This document shows, one piece after another, positions 53,350 through 62,859 of a DNA stretch of 64,000 nt (its first letter is position 1; every line of letters begins with the position of its first letter). Location of the stretch: positions 186,001-250,000 of the forward strand of contig NZ_VOLC01000003.1 of NCBI RefSeq assembly GCF_009797935.1, written 5' to 3'. The notes under the pieces were generated by a model that saw only the letters and a list, made by a program, of their open reading frames with translations, made no database searches and had not been told where the DNA came from. The position numbers were made by a program, and so were the translations under genes. Source of the stretch: Lunatibacter salilacus (GTDB lineage: Bacteria; Bacteroidota; Bacteroidia; Cytophagales; Cyclobacteriaceae).

Positions 53350-54402
53350 TTATTGGACCTTTACTTGGATGCCTTCTTTCACGTTGATCAAACCCGTTCC
53401 AATAATCTCATCACCCGCACTCAATCCTTCAGTTACCTCAACTAATGAAGCGTTTAGTGGCTTTACTTTTATGGGATGAAATACAGCTCTGTCATTTTCC
53501 ACTTTGAAAACACCCGGATCTTTCAATCCCCCTGTTAGGGATTTTCTATTGATCACGATGGATTCTCCAGTGGATTTGGAGGAAAAGGTGGCTGTCCCAA
53601 ACATACCCGGTTTAAGTAGACTGGTGTCCTGATTTTTAATGACCAATACTACCTCATACTTAAAGGAAGCATCACCAGTATCAGAAATAAAAGTTACCTC
53701 CCCTTCAAATTGCTGATTTGGAAGGGAATTGATTTTGACGGGGAATTTGTCGCCTTTGTTTATCTGAGTGATTTCATACTCTGATACATGAATCGCCAAT
53801 TGAAGAGGGCTTTTGTTGATTATATGTGCCAATGGCATTCCGGGGCTTACCAGTGTTCCAGGAACATAAAAGTCATCATTTATATATCCGGATATCGGAG
53901 CTTTTATCTTAGTATCATCCGTGCGCTTCTGGATCGCCTTCAATTGTGCCTCGGCAATTTGGTAAGCGACATCCACATCTTCCAATTGTTTTTTGGTGAT
54001 GGCGTCGGTTTCGGAGAGGTTGCTGAACCGTTGTAAATCCTTAGCGGATTTCTCTTTATTTAAGGTTGCAATAAGTAATTCAGCTTGTATGAGTTGGTCA
54101 TCTATACGAAGGATTAGATCCCCTTTGTTTACAAAATCCCCTTTCTTTTTCAGAATTTTTACAACGCTACCGCTTGTTTCGGACATTAGGATAACTTCCT
54201 GAAATGGCTCCAATACGCCGTTGGCTTCGTAAGTTCTGTCAAAGGACTGTAGACTTACTTTTTCAAGTGTAACCGGAATATGGTTTGTTGGCTGCATGGC
54301 TTTGGCGGTTGTTTCTTCCATCTCTGCCTTGTTGTTATACAGGGTAAAAGCTACCGCTCCGCCTCCGGCAATGAGCAATAAAACGAGGATTAGTTTTTTC
54401 AT
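53350..54402 (-). CDS. RND efflux periplasmic adaptor
   Basis: About 350 residues from ATG 54400-54402 (MKKLILVLLLIAGGGAVAF), which gives a clean membrane anchor; the frame from 54453 would add 17 residues. It shows the two lipoyl halves (VILMSETSGSVVKILKKKGD and TKIKAPISGYINDDFYVPG), a short coiled-coil, and the C-terminal barrel (LKPGMFGTATF, VEVTEGLSAGDEIIGTGL). It bridges pump and channel. Gene order in operon 2 is gbsR, tolC-like, adaptor, pump, ACP-like. Confidence 0.94.
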   Translation of the reverse strand: MKKLILVLLLIAGGGAVAFTLYNNKAEMEETTAKAMQPTNHIPVTLEKVSLQSFDRTYEANGVLEPFQEVILMSETSGSVVKILKKKGDFVNKGDLILRIDDQLIQAELLIATLNKEKSAKDLQRFSNLSETDAITKKQLEDVDVAYQIAEAQLKAIQKRTDDTKIKAPISGYINDDFYVPGTLVSPGMPLAHIINKSPLQLAIHVSEYEITQINKGDKFPVKINSLPNQQFEGEVTFISDTGDASFKYEVVLVIKNQDTSLLKPGMFGTATFSSKSTGESIVINRKSLTGGLKDPGVFKVENDRAVFHPIKVKPLNASLVEVTEGLSAGDEIIGTGLINVKEGIQVKVQ

Positions 54403-54532
54403 TTCAGATGTGATTTTATTTTTTAAGTGTCGATTTTGAGCGCAAATGTGCACCTAGGAACTTTTTAAAATTCTCTATAAGCAATTGCAAATCGGTAAAT
54501 TGGGCTGGTATTGTATTTTGAAAGGTTCTTTC

Positions 54533-55903
54533 CTATAAAAGGAGGTTTCTGATTTTTCCCGTTGCTTTGAGGATTTCCACTTGGCCAAGTTGTACTTGAA
54601 TCAGTTGATTGTTATAGTTTGCCTGGGCACTGCGTTGCACAGATTCTGCTTCCAGAAGGTCAGTGAGCGGACTAAGATTTTCCTTATAAAGCATTTTGGT
54701 TTCCGACAGGATTTCATTGGATAATGAAAGATTATCTTCCGTCGCCCGCAGCGTTTTTAGCGAGTTGAAGTATTTTTTGGATGCATTTGAATACTCCATG
54801 GATGCAGCATCCTCAGCAAGCCGTCGGTCCTCTTCCAACTGTCTGGATCTAACCTTGGACTGAGCCGCCTTGGATTTAGATACAAAACCATCAAAAATGG
54901 GAACTTCCAACTTCAGACCTATCAAAGAACCCTGGTACCAAACTTTTCCTTGGTTCAAAAAATCAAAACTTGTAGAGAAGGCATTTCTATTAATATCACC
55001 GAATGCAATAAGAGAAGGATGTTTTGCGGCACGGGCATTTCTAAACTCCTGGTTCAAAAGTGTTTTTTGTATGTCAAGGAGTTGGATATCCGTTCGGTCC
55101 TGAATATCCAGGGCGGAAATCTGAAATGAGCCGAAGTACATGTCAGTTTCCCCTTGAGCAACATCAAGCGAGATGTCATCCCCCATAGGCATTCCCATGA
55201 GTAATTTCAGGTAACTTAAGCTTTGGAATATACCGATTTCCAAATTCTCCAGTTCGCTTTCCAAGGTTGAAAGGTTTACTCTCACCCGATTCAGGTCGAT
55301 CTTTCTAACCATATCATTAGCCACTTGAGCCTCCAGTATCGTTTTCAGTCCTTGGAGTTGGTCGATATTGGCCAATAAGTTTTCTTTTTGCAATTCAAGC
55401 TGGATACTTCCCAAATAATTCACTGCAATTTCGTAAATAACTTCCTCCTCCGTTTTCGATGATAGAACCTTATAAAACTCTTCCGATGTTTTGGCTGCTT
55501 TCAGTGCGATTAGATAAGAACTGCTAAACAGCAATTGATTTACTTGTACCCCGGCCTGTAAAGAATGGGGGACACCCAAGGCTATTACATCCACCCCTCC
55601 AGGTTCACTGGGTCCAAAGAGTCCACTTGGCACAGCCTGGGGAAATACCTGCAGGAAATTATTGTAGTTCCCATATGCTTTTAATTGAGGCAATCCGGAA
55701 CCTCTGATTTCCTCCCGCTGATACTTGGCGGCTGTTTCGTCGAGTAGGGCTTTCTTAATGTCCCTGTTGTTTTTCAGTCCAATTTTTAGGGTCTCTTTGA
55801 GGGTAATGGTTTGGAGGTTAGAAGCTGAGCTTGGGTCCAATTCTTGACCGAGCGCCGGTAGGCTAATAAGTATTATATAGCCTATTATCAAAACTTTGTA
55901 CAT
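54533..55903 (-). CDS. TolC-like outer-membrane efflux protein
   Basis: About 456 residues from ATG 55901-55903 (MYKVLIIGYIILISLPALGQ), a clear signal peptide; an ATG at 55936 adds 11 residues. The body has the OEP repeats: LKIGLKNNRDIKKALLDETA, LEVPIFDGFVSKSKAAQSKV and YKENLSPLTDLLEAESVQRS. It forms the outer-membrane exit channel. Unlike operon 1 it is non-lipidated and placed before the adaptor. An operator-like element (55939-55958) lies between it and gbsR. Confidence 0.93.
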   Translation of the reverse strand: MYKVLIIGYIILISLPALGQELDPSSASNLQTITLKETLKIGLKNNRDIKKALLDETAAKYQREEIRGSGLPQLKAYGNYNNFLQVFPQAVPSGLFGPSEPGGVDVIALGVPHSLQAGVQVNQLLFSSSYLIALKAAKTSEEFYKVLSSKTEEEVIYEIAVNYLGSIQLELQKENLLANIDQLQGLKTILEAQVANDMVRKIDLNRVRVNLSTLESELENLEIGIFQSLSYLKLLMGMPMGDDISLDVAQGETDMYFGSFQISALDIQDRTDIQLLDIQKTLLNQEFRNARAAKHPSLIAFGDINRNAFSTSFDFLNQGKVWYQGSLIGLKLEVPIFDGFVSKSKAAQSKVRSRQLEEDRRLAEDAASMEYSNASKKYFNSLKTLRATEDNLSLSNEILSETKMLYKENLSPLTDLLEAESVQRSAQANYNNQLIQVQLGQVEILKATGKIRNLLL

Positions 55904-55938
55904 AAGAGTATGTTGTGATTTAAATAGTAAATTCATTT

Positions 55939-55958
55939 AGTTCGGTAAAAAAAGAACT
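55939..55958. promoter_or_regulatory. Operator-like element, copy 2
   Basis: AGTTCGGTAAAAAAAGAACT contains the inverted repeat AGTTC...GAACT with a 10-bp spacer. It matches 16 of 20 bases of copy 1 at 56497-56516 (AGTTCACCAAAAAAAGAACC). It lies between the gbsR stop and the tolC-like start, and is a probable GbsR binding site. Confidence 0.6.
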
Positions 55959-55973
55959 ATAAAGATAAATTTT

Positions 55974-56444
55974 TTAGTTTTTCTTATTTTTAAATTTTTC
56001 CAGCAGTACTGGGACCTGTTCTTTAAAGAATTCCAAAAACTCCGATATGCATGTAAGATTTTTGTTGAATTCAGGATGTTTATTACTCCTTAATTCCAAA
56101 ACTTCTTTAAAGAAATCATTTATTTTGGTAAGTTCCATGATTTCATGTGTTAAATCTGTCTCCCAGTTTTCTCCCATTCTAAGGTAAAAATACCGTTTTC
56201 GGTCACCTATTTTTGTACGGTAGGCAATGAAATTTTTTACCTGCATAAAGTTGAGCGCATTGCTGACAGCACTTTTGCTGACCTGGAGTTTTTCCACTAT
56301 TTCGTCGAAGGTTGCTTCCGCATCTTCTAAAACCATTAAAAGCCCCAATATTCGCCCCATCAAAGGTTGCATGCCCCGTTGTTCGTGGAACACTCCTATT
56401 TTTTCTATGAGTTCTTCTTGCTTTGTAGTGAGCGAATTCGACAC
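55974..56444 (-). CDS. GbsR/MarR-family transcriptional regulator
   Basis: The 156-residue winged-helix protein has GRILGLLMVLEDAEATFDEI, then a recognition region KLQVSKSAVSNALNFMQVKN and wing (YRTKIGDRKRYFYLR), typical of the GbsR branch of MarR-type repressors. The C-terminal half is helical and may bind a ligand. It precedes tolC-like, adaptor, pump and ACP-like genes on the same strand, so it is the likely local repressor. A 20-bp element before its own promoter and another after the gene suggest autoregulation plus control of the pump genes. Confidence 0.93.
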   Translation of the reverse strand: MSNSLTTKQEELIEKIGVFHEQRGMQPLMGRILGLLMVLEDAEATFDEIVEKLQVSKSAVSNALNFMQVKNFIAYRTKIGDRKRYFYLRMGENWETDLTHEIMELTKINDFFKEVLELRSNKHPEFNKNLTCISEFLEFFKEQVPVLLEKFKNKKN

Positions 56445-56475
56445 AGTATTCAGATTATTGTAAGCACTAACGCCA

Positions 56476-56507
56476 CAAAGGTAAAAAGGTTTTTCTAGTT
56501 CACCAAA
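56476..56507 (-). promoter_or_regulatory. Promoter of the gbsR-efflux operon
   Basis: On the minus strand TTTG (complement at 56504-56507) is followed after 20 bp by TACCTTTG (complement at 56476-56483), fitting TTTG-N19/20-TAnnTTTG. It lies 31 bp before the gbsR ATG. Its -33 box is inside the operator-like element. Confidence 0.65.
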
Positions 56508-56516
56508 AAAAGAACC
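56497..56516. promoter_or_regulatory. Operator-like element, copy 1
   Basis: AGTTCACCAAAAAAAGAACC carries GTTC...GAAC half-sites around an A-tract and covers the -33 box of the gbsR promoter. Repressor binding there would block polymerase. It matches the copy at 55939-55958. Confidence 0.6.
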
Positions 56517-56763
56517 AAAATAACTATTTTAATTTCACTTGTAACTATTTCAGAGTGAATATTGCCTTTTAATCTATTGTGAGACAGGTATCTAGGAGTA
56601 TTTATACAAACAATATATTTGTGTACTTTTAAATACAGCAAAATTGATCCAAGAATGAAAGATTGGTATCAATATAACACTAAAATTTACTCCCTATTGT
56701 TAATTGAAAATTACCAGAACTTTTAGCAGTAGGCTAAGGTTTTGATTGGGAGATTTTGAAAGC

Positions 56764-57996
56764 ATGTCAAAGGAAAAACTTTTGCTCTGGACGCTGGCGG
56801 CCATCAATTTTACGCATATTGTAGACTTTATGATTCTTATGCCGCTTGGGCCACAGCTTATGCGGATCTTTGAAATTACACCAAAGGAATTTGGATTGCT
56901 GGTGTCTTCCTATACCTTCAGTGCCGGGGCAAGTAGCTTTCTGGGGGCATTCTTTTTGGACAAATACGACCGCAGAACCATATTGATGTGGGTGTTTCTA
57001 GGCTTCTTGATGGGAACCCTTGCCTGTGCCCTTTCACCCAATTATTTCGTGTTGCTGATTGCCAGAATAATCTCCGGGGTGTTTGGAGGCCTTACTTCCG
57101 CACTGGTACTTGCAATAATTGGAGATGCCATACCCGACAATAGAAGGGGAAGGGCTATGGGCTTGGTGATGGCTGCCTTTTCGGTTGCTTCGGTGGTGGG
57201 AGTTCCTTTTGGATTGTTTATCGCAAGCCTCTCCTCTTGGCATGCTCCTTTTTTCTTCTTGGCTATATTGTCCGTGGTGATTTTGGGATTGATCTACAAA
57301 TACGTACCTTCCATTACATCCCATTTGGTATCCAAGGAAAACAAGCCCAGTCCCATGCTGGTCATTCGCCGGGTTACGGGTAATGCCAATCAGATGCGGG
57401 CTATCTTACTCACAGTTCTGATGATGTTGGGGCAGTTTACGGTAATTCCATTTCTTAGTCCATTTATGGTTTCCAATGTGGGATTTTCCGAAATCCAGTT
57501 GACGTATATTTATATGGCGGGAGGCTTTTTCACAGTATTTACCTCTCCTTGGGTCGGAAGGCTTACGGATAAATATGGGAAGATTCGGGTATTTACGATT
57601 TTCATGAGTTTAAATGTGATTCCTATCGGAATCATCACCAACTTGGGTGTAACTCCAATAGGGTTTGCCCTGCTTGTTTCCACCATTTTTTTTGTTACTT
57701 CCAATGGGAGGATGGTTCCGGCCGCAGCGTTAATTACCGGTACCGCCAAGCCGGAGAACAGGGGCAGTTTTCTAAGCTTTAACTCGGCCGTTCAGCAGTT
57801 TAGCGCAGGTGTGGCGTCTTTTATGGGAGGAATGATATTGGTGGAGAGTGCTGACGGAAGATTACTAAATTTCGAGTGGATTGGTTATTGGGCCATTTTG
57901 ATCAGTTTACTATGTATTCCGCTTATTCGAAAGATAAAGGTAGTGGATACCGACGCAAGCTTGTCCGGGGATTTGGTAAAAGACAAAAGTTCTTAA
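56764..57996 (+). CDS. MFS transporter, DHA1-type drug/sugar efflux family
   Basis: About 410 residues from ATG 56764-56766 (MSKEKLLLWTLAAINFTHIV), with an alternative TTG at 56746. Twelve helices are predicted. The MFS loop motif appears as LDKYDRRTILMW, and motif C-like GVFGGLTSALVLAIIGDAIP lies near the centre of the N-half; GRLTDKYGKIRVFTIF marks the second half. It resembles multidrug or sugar efflux permeases (AraJ/YdhP-like). It diverges from RND operon 2, so it could share its regulation, but it has no copy of the 20-bp element nearby. Confidence 0.93.
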   Translation: MSKEKLLLWTLAAINFTHIVDFMILMPLGPQLMRIFEITPKEFGLLVSSYTFSAGASSFLGAFFLDKYDRRTILMWVFLGFLMGTLACALSPNYFVLLIARIISGVFGGLTSALVLAIIGDAIPDNRRGRAMGLVMAAFSVASVVGVPFGLFIASLSSWHAPFFFLAILSVVILGLIYKYVPSITSHLVSKENKPSPMLVIRRVTGNANQMRAILLTVLMMLGQFTVIPFLSPFMVSNVGFSEIQLTYIYMAGGFFTVFTSPWVGRLTDKYGKIRVFTIFMSLNVIPIGIITNLGVTPIGFALLVSTIFFVTSNGRMVPAAALITGTAKPENRGSFLSFNSAVQQFSAGVASFMGGMILVESADGRLLNFEWIGYWAILISLLCIPLIRKIKVVDTDASLSGDLVKDKSS

Positions 57997-58046
57997 ACTG
58001 CACAGCCAAATTTTAGAAAATAGATTTAAAGAAAAGAACGCTAAAA

Positions 58047-58385
58047 ATGATGAATTACCATAACCGAAAATTCAAGCCTACAATCAATTCCGAAAATGGG
58101 GAAACCTCCAGTGATACTATTTTTCATTATCTACAGGATGGCAATATTTTGACAGCCTCCTATTCCGGAGGTGCGATAAAGAAAGGTCAGCTTATTGGGT
58201 TGGTAGATGAGAAAGGCAATATTGACATGCGGTATCACCAAGTTAATATAAAAGGAAAACTAATGACCGGAATTTGTCGGTCAAAACCGGAAATAATGAC
58301 AAACGGGAAAATTCGCCTTCATGAAACCTGGAAGTGGACATCAGGGGATGAAAGTAGGGGTAGCTCAATTATCGAGGAAATATAG
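58047..58385 (+). CDS. Small conserved protein with strand-turn repeats
   Basis: The 112-residue protein has repeated short strand pairs (TIFHYLQDGNILTASYSGGAI, GQLIGLVDEKGNIDMRYHQV, ITNGKIRLHETWKWT-like), reminiscent of MORN-like beta meanders. Similar proteins in Bacteroidota are sometimes labelled n-acetylglutamate synthase, without sequence support that I can see. No membrane segment or signal. It follows the MFS gene by 50 bp on the same strand and could be cotranscribed. Function unknown. Confidence 0.75.
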   Translation: MMNYHNRKFKPTINSENGETSSDTIFHYLQDGNILTASYSGGAIKKGQLIGLVDEKGNIDMRYHQVNIKGKLMTGICRSKPEIMTNGKIRLHETWKWTSGDESRGSSIIEEI

Positions 58386-58516
58386 TTGTTAGGGTTTCAA
58401 AGTTGAAGTAGGATAGGAATATGTAATGTTATTGAAAAGTTAAAAATGAAAAGGTTGGAAATAGGTGTCAGAGAACTGGAAATTCAACTAAATTTTATCC
58501 AGATCAACATGGGTCT

Positions 58517-59896
58517 TCAATTATTTTTGGGTAGTTCTTCTATGACCGATAACGTAAAATCTTCGATACTAAATTCTTTCTTGGGAGTATAACCTAACCG
58601 CACGATAACTAAGTCCTCCGAGGGGATCACCAGCACCCATTGACCCTCAAATCCGCCTGCATAGAAAGCATCATTGGGTAGTTTGGGTATGAGTTTGTTT
58701 TCCGGACTATCCACCTCACCCGCATTCAACCACCATTGGGCTCCATATTCGCCTAATGGTGCAACCGAAGTAGGGGTAGTGACAAAGTTCACCCATTCCT
58801 CTGACAAGATTTGCTTTCCCTCCCAATTCCCCTTGTTCAGCATCAATAGTCCAAATCTGGCCCAGTCCCTTCCCGGTGCAAAGATAAAGGAGGAGCCTAC
58901 AAAAGTTCCAGAGGCATCTTTTTCCATTATCGTGTTATGCATGCCGATCTGATAGAAAAAATCTTCATAGGGCATTTTCTGATACCTTTCGTCTCCAAGC
59001 TGGTTGCGAAGGAATTTTGAAAGTATATTGGTGGTTCCACTGGAATAATAGAACACGGATCCGGGCTTGTATTTTAAGGGTTTGGAGGCCGCCACTTTTG
59101 CCGCATCCGGTTTGAGAAAAAGCATATTCGTAGCGTCTGAGACACCACCATAATTTTCAACCCAATCCAAGCCATTCGTCGCCTGAAGCATATGGGTAAG
59201 GGATATTTGGCTTCTATCATCCGTCCAGTCCGGATATATTCCCGTTTGGTCCAAACTTAGCATGCCTTTGTCCACTTGCAATCCGATCAGAGAAGCCATT
59301 ACGCTTTTGCCCATAGACCAAGAGGTATGTTTGGTATGAATTTCATGGTCATTGCCATATCCTTCCGCCACCAGTTCCCCTCCATGAACGACCAGTATCA
59401 TATGGGTGAGCTGGGATTTTTTAACCGGATCTTCAAATTCAATATCAATAAGTTCTTGTATCCGTTGATATCGCAATTCGCTTCGAATGATCACATTTAT
59501 TTTGTTTCCCGATGGCCAGGAAACAGTATCCTGATCCCATTCAGGCGTATTTGGAACAAAATATGGCTGGTTTCTGACTGTACTTTCATCCAGACCTGCC
59601 AATAGGGTACAACCTTGACCTGGCCGGAATATGGCGATTCTTTGGGCTGTTCCAAATATGGATCCGGTTACTTTGTTGCCCGTCCGATCAACATCAAATG
59701 TTCCCAAGTTGATGGGGAATGCATCCAACTCCTGCCGATTTACCGAGCTTTCCGTCCGTTCGGCTACAAACACACAGCTGCACATGATTTTGGCCCCATA
59801 GGCGCTAATTAGGGGAAAGGATTTCCATGCATACCTGAGTCCGAAACTGAGGCCAATAAGGCACCCAATTAGAATAATAAAGACTATTTTCCGCAT
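58517..59896 (-). CDS. Serine hydrolase, class C beta-lactamase/esterase family
   Basis: The 459-residue protein has an N-terminal membrane anchor (IVFIILIGCLIGLSFGLRYAW), a spacer domain (about 30-150), and a beta-lactamase-fold domain with SMGK at 194-197, YSS in the YxN position (VFYYSSGTTN), and a late AGGFEGQWV region. Relatives are esterases, D-amino-acid peptidases or 6-aminohexanoate hydrolases; true beta-lactamase activity is not implied. It starts 21 bp after the histidine kinase gene on the same strand and is probably cotranscribed with it. Confidence 0.9.
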   Translation of the reverse strand: MRKIVFIILIGCLIGLSFGLRYAWKSFPLISAYGAKIMCSCVFVAERTESSVNRQELDAFPINLGTFDVDRTGNKVTGSIFGTAQRIAIFRPGQGCTLLAGLDESTVRNQPYFVPNTPEWDQDTVSWPSGNKINVIIRSELRYQRIQELIDIEFEDPVKKSQLTHMILVVHGGELVAEGYGNDHEIHTKHTSWSMGKSVMASLIGLQVDKGMLSLDQTGIYPDWTDDRSQISLTHMLQATNGLDWVENYGGVSDATNMLFLKPDAAKVAASKPLKYKPGSVFYYSSGTTNILSKFLRNQLGDERYQKMPYEDFFYQIGMHNTIMEKDASGTFVGSSFIFAPGRDWARFGLLMLNKGNWEGKQILSEEWVNFVTTPTSVAPLGEYGAQWWLNAGEVDSPENKLIPKLPNDAFYAGGFEGQWVLVIPSEDLVIVRLGYTPKKEFSIEDFTLSVIEELPKNN

Positions 59897-59917
59897 TAAA
59901 TATTGGTAGTTTACATC

Positions 59918-62287
59918 CTATCCTTGGGTTTTTGGTAGGTTAAAATGAAACTGACTGCCTTCGTTGGGCTGGGATGTCACCCACATAGTACCTCCTTGAT
60001 AATCCACTATTTTCTTACATGTTGCAAGACCTAAACCTGTCCCCTCAAATTTTTGGCGGGTATTAAGGCGGCTGTATGGCTTAAACAAAAGTTTGATGTG
60101 ATCCGGGTCGATACCTATACCATTATCCGACACTGTAAATTGATATTGATATTCGTCTTGATCTAATACAATGCGTATTTCCGGCTTCTTGCCGTCCGGG
60201 GTGAATTTTAACGCATTGTTGATCAGGTTAAGGAATAATCTATAAATGGCGTTTTTATCGCCAAATAGGAGTAAATCTGATTCAGGAAGATGAATAGAAG
60301 CTCCGCTGGATTGAATGAGAAGTTGCAGGTCATTGATCACAGTTGCCAAAACGTCCAATAGATTAAACGTTTCCGAGTCTTCGGCCTTTGTCGTGGCCCT
60401 GGAATATTCCAAAATGTCTTTGATCATTTGCTGCATCCTTACAGATCCGTCACTGGCAAACCGAAGATACTTTAGTCCTTTCTCATCCAACTTATCGGCA
60501 TATTTTTTTTCAAGCAGTGAAGTAAACCCCGATATCATCCGCAAAGGTTCCAACAAGTCGTGGGCGGTAATTGAGGCAAATTGCTCCAGCTCGTCGTTGC
60601 TTTTTTCCAGCAGTTGGTTTAATTCCTGTAATTTGTTTTCAGAAGCCTTTGCTTCAGTTATGTCGATGATTATTGCCACAAATGCAGGCTGGCCTTCGTA
60701 CCACATTTTCTGTAAATGAACCTCTACTGGATAGGTGGACCCGTCTTTACGTTCGTGTTTTGTGACAAATACCAGTTGTTCTTTCTGATCATTCAGTAGA
60801 GGAACTAGGTAATCTCTAAATTTGAGCTCGTCAAACTCAGGTTTAATTTGATATGGGGTAAGTTGTTTGAGTTCTTTTAGTGAATACCCAATGTTCAGAA
60901 TTGCCCCTCTGTTGACGTATAAAAACCGTAGTTCTTTAGTGTCAAAAACATAGATTTCATTAAGGCTATTTTCTAAAATATTAGCCATTTGAGATCTAAT
61001 GGAGGCGGTTTTGAGATGTTCTGTTTGGTCATTGAGGACAGTTAGAAAACAGTTTTGCCCTTCGAAATAAAGTTCATGGACCAGCATTTCCCCCTGAATC
61101 AATTCCCCATTTTTTTTACGGTGGACAATGTTTTCCAATTTAGTTTCAGAATTCCTTCCCCTTAGCACTTGAATGGATTCGAAAAAAGGTATTACATCTT
61201 CCTCCCTGAATAGCTTCCCGATACTTTTCCCCAGAAGTTCCTCCCTTTTGTACCCATACTTGCTTACGGTTGCTGTATTGACTTCCAAAATATGAAGGGT
61301 ATCAACGTCCAGCAGCATTTTAGGTACTGGGCTACTTTCAAACAACATCCTGTAGTTGGCCTCTGATTGTTGAGTTTTGAGTTCTGCCTGCTTACGTTGG
61401 GTAATGGTCCTTGCAAAAAACGCAGCCCCGGTGATTTTTCCGTTTTGATATATAGGATTGCCGTTCAACTCTATCCAAATATCAAGTCCAGTGTCAAACT
61501 TTTCCCGCCGGCAATATTCATCACGGAAGGATTCACCGGACAATGCCCTGTCAAAGTAGGATTTGAACTGCAAGTGCATGTCCGCTGGAATTTTGTCGGC
61601 AAAGAGAGCATACTGTCCATTATAAACTTTCTTTCCTGTCAAAATCTCCATTTTATTTGAAAAGGCTCGATTGAAAGAAATTAATTTATATTCGGTATCA
61701 ATGCTCCAAATGTCATCTGAAGTAGTGTTGATTAGTGCCTCAAAATTGACATTTTCCAATTCCGTCTTTTTTTCTATTTGCTTGAATAATCCGTACTGAT
61801 GATGCATAACTTGGTGCCTTTTATGTAATTCCAGCATGCATACAGCTTGATTGCCAATAATTTGCAACGTATTTAATTGCCCGCTGTCTAAAGTAGAAGG
61901 CTTATAATCCAACACACACAGGGTTCCAAAGGAGTCTCCGGAGGCAGAAATTAGCGGAACTCCCGCATAAAAATGAAAGGCATGTTCTTGAATAAAGGGA
62001 TGGTTTATAAGAAAGGACTTATTTTGGATGTCATTAATTATTGAAGGTTCACTCTCTTTCTGATGTAGGATGTGAAAAGGTAGAGAATGCATCTTCGTTT
62101 TTTGCTCTTCTATTCCGAAAACAGATTTGAAGCATGACCGTTCTTTGTCTGCTAAAGAGAGAATCGCGACAGGAGTTTTACAGATTTGTGCTGCCAAAGT
62201 GGTAATGGTGTCATATTCTTTTTCAGGCAAATAATCCAAATCGTTATAGTCCTCTAATTGGTCAGGTGTTTCCTTTTCCACTGTCAT
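59918..62287 (-). CDS. Cytosolic GAF-PAS sensor histidine kinase
   Basis: The 789-residue protein has no membrane helix. Order: GAF (about 20-160), PAS (about 175-300), PAS (about 310-425), PAS (about 430-550), a short coiled coil, HisKA with phosphoacceptor His576 in SITAHDLLEPLR, and HATPase_c with NNALKFTPDG, DNGIGIDPDHI and GTGLGLATCKKIV. It autophosphorylates and passes phosphate to a separate response regulator. None is adjacent; the lone receiver at 4253-4657 is a candidate in this window, but unproven. First gene before the serine hydrolase. Confidence 0.95.
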   Translation of the reverse strand: MTVEKETPDQLEDYNDLDYLPEKEYDTITTLAAQICKTPVAILSLADKERSCFKSVFGIEEQKTKMHSLPFHILHQKESEPSIINDIQNKSFLINHPFIQEHAFHFYAGVPLISASGDSFGTLCVLDYKPSTLDSGQLNTLQIIGNQAVCMLELHKRHQVMHHQYGLFKQIEKKTELENVNFEALINTTSDDIWSIDTEYKLISFNRAFSNKMEILTGKKVYNGQYALFADKIPADMHLQFKSYFDRALSGESFRDEYCRREKFDTGLDIWIELNGNPIYQNGKITGAAFFARTITQRKQAELKTQQSEANYRMLFESSPVPKMLLDVDTLHILEVNTATVSKYGYKREELLGKSIGKLFREEDVIPFFESIQVLRGRNSETKLENIVHRKKNGELIQGEMLVHELYFEGQNCFLTVLNDQTEHLKTASIRSQMANILENSLNEIYVFDTKELRFLYVNRGAILNIGYSLKELKQLTPYQIKPEFDELKFRDYLVPLLNDQKEQLVFVTKHERKDGSTYPVEVHLQKMWYEGQPAFVAIIIDITEAKASENKLQELNQLLEKSNDELEQFASITAHDLLEPLRMISGFTSLLEKKYADKLDEKGLKYLRFASDGSVRMQQMIKDILEYSRATTKAEDSETFNLLDVLATVINDLQLLIQSSGASIHLPESDLLLFGDKNAIYRLFLNLINNALKFTPDGKKPEIRIVLDQDEYQYQFTVSDNGIGIDPDHIKLLFKPYSRLNTRQKFEGTGLGLATCKKIVDYQGGTMWVTSQPNEGSQFHFNLPKTQG

Positions 62288-62859
62288 TTTGTTGCTGTTT
62301 TGTTCATGCTCAAAAAATCGGTCGCAAAATTTACTCTATATGTTTTCAGAAATTTGAATCAATGCGGACCATAGGATGGGGTCAAATATAAAGGAAATTA
62401 TCGTAGACACGATATTATCCGTTGAATAGATTTTTGTTTCGGATTTATGATTTATGATTTGTAAAATGAAATATAGTAGAAATATTGGGGAATAGATACT
62501 TATTGATACTGGAAATTGGTTGATATTAGGGAGAATTGAAATATAGTGGAAATACGATGGAAATATGGCCTAAGGCCGAAATATTAGGTGCTCTGAAAAT
62601 TGGAGCGGTGCGGTTATGAGGTATTTTGGATTTATGAAAGAATTGTGAATTAAAAATTGCGGATTTTTAGTTAATTATGAGTTTTGAATTATGAGTTTTT
62701 TTAACGGTAAGAGTTGAAGACGCCAATCTTTCCCGCCAAAACCCGATTCTGTCAAGTTCTGCCTATTCTCGGATGACGGATTCGATTAATTGGATGTTCC
62801 CGACACAGGACGGCAGCCCAACCATTCATGGGAATTTGAAAATAGCATCCCCTCCCATC
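62288..62859. repeat. Gene-free repeat-rich stretch, inverted relative to 3700-4200
   Basis: About 570 bp without a credible gene on either strand. At 62567-62580 GGCCTAAGGCCGAA is the inverted form of the TCGGCC-TAGGCC palindrome found three times at 4068-4192, and the flanks (GAAATATAGTGGAAATA, ATATTGGGGAATA) are complements of the AT-rich strings there. GCCAAAACCCGATTCTGTCA near 62736 resembles the complement of 3826-3843. Short repeats such as ATTATGAGTTTTGAATTATGAG also occur. Confidence 0.7.
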
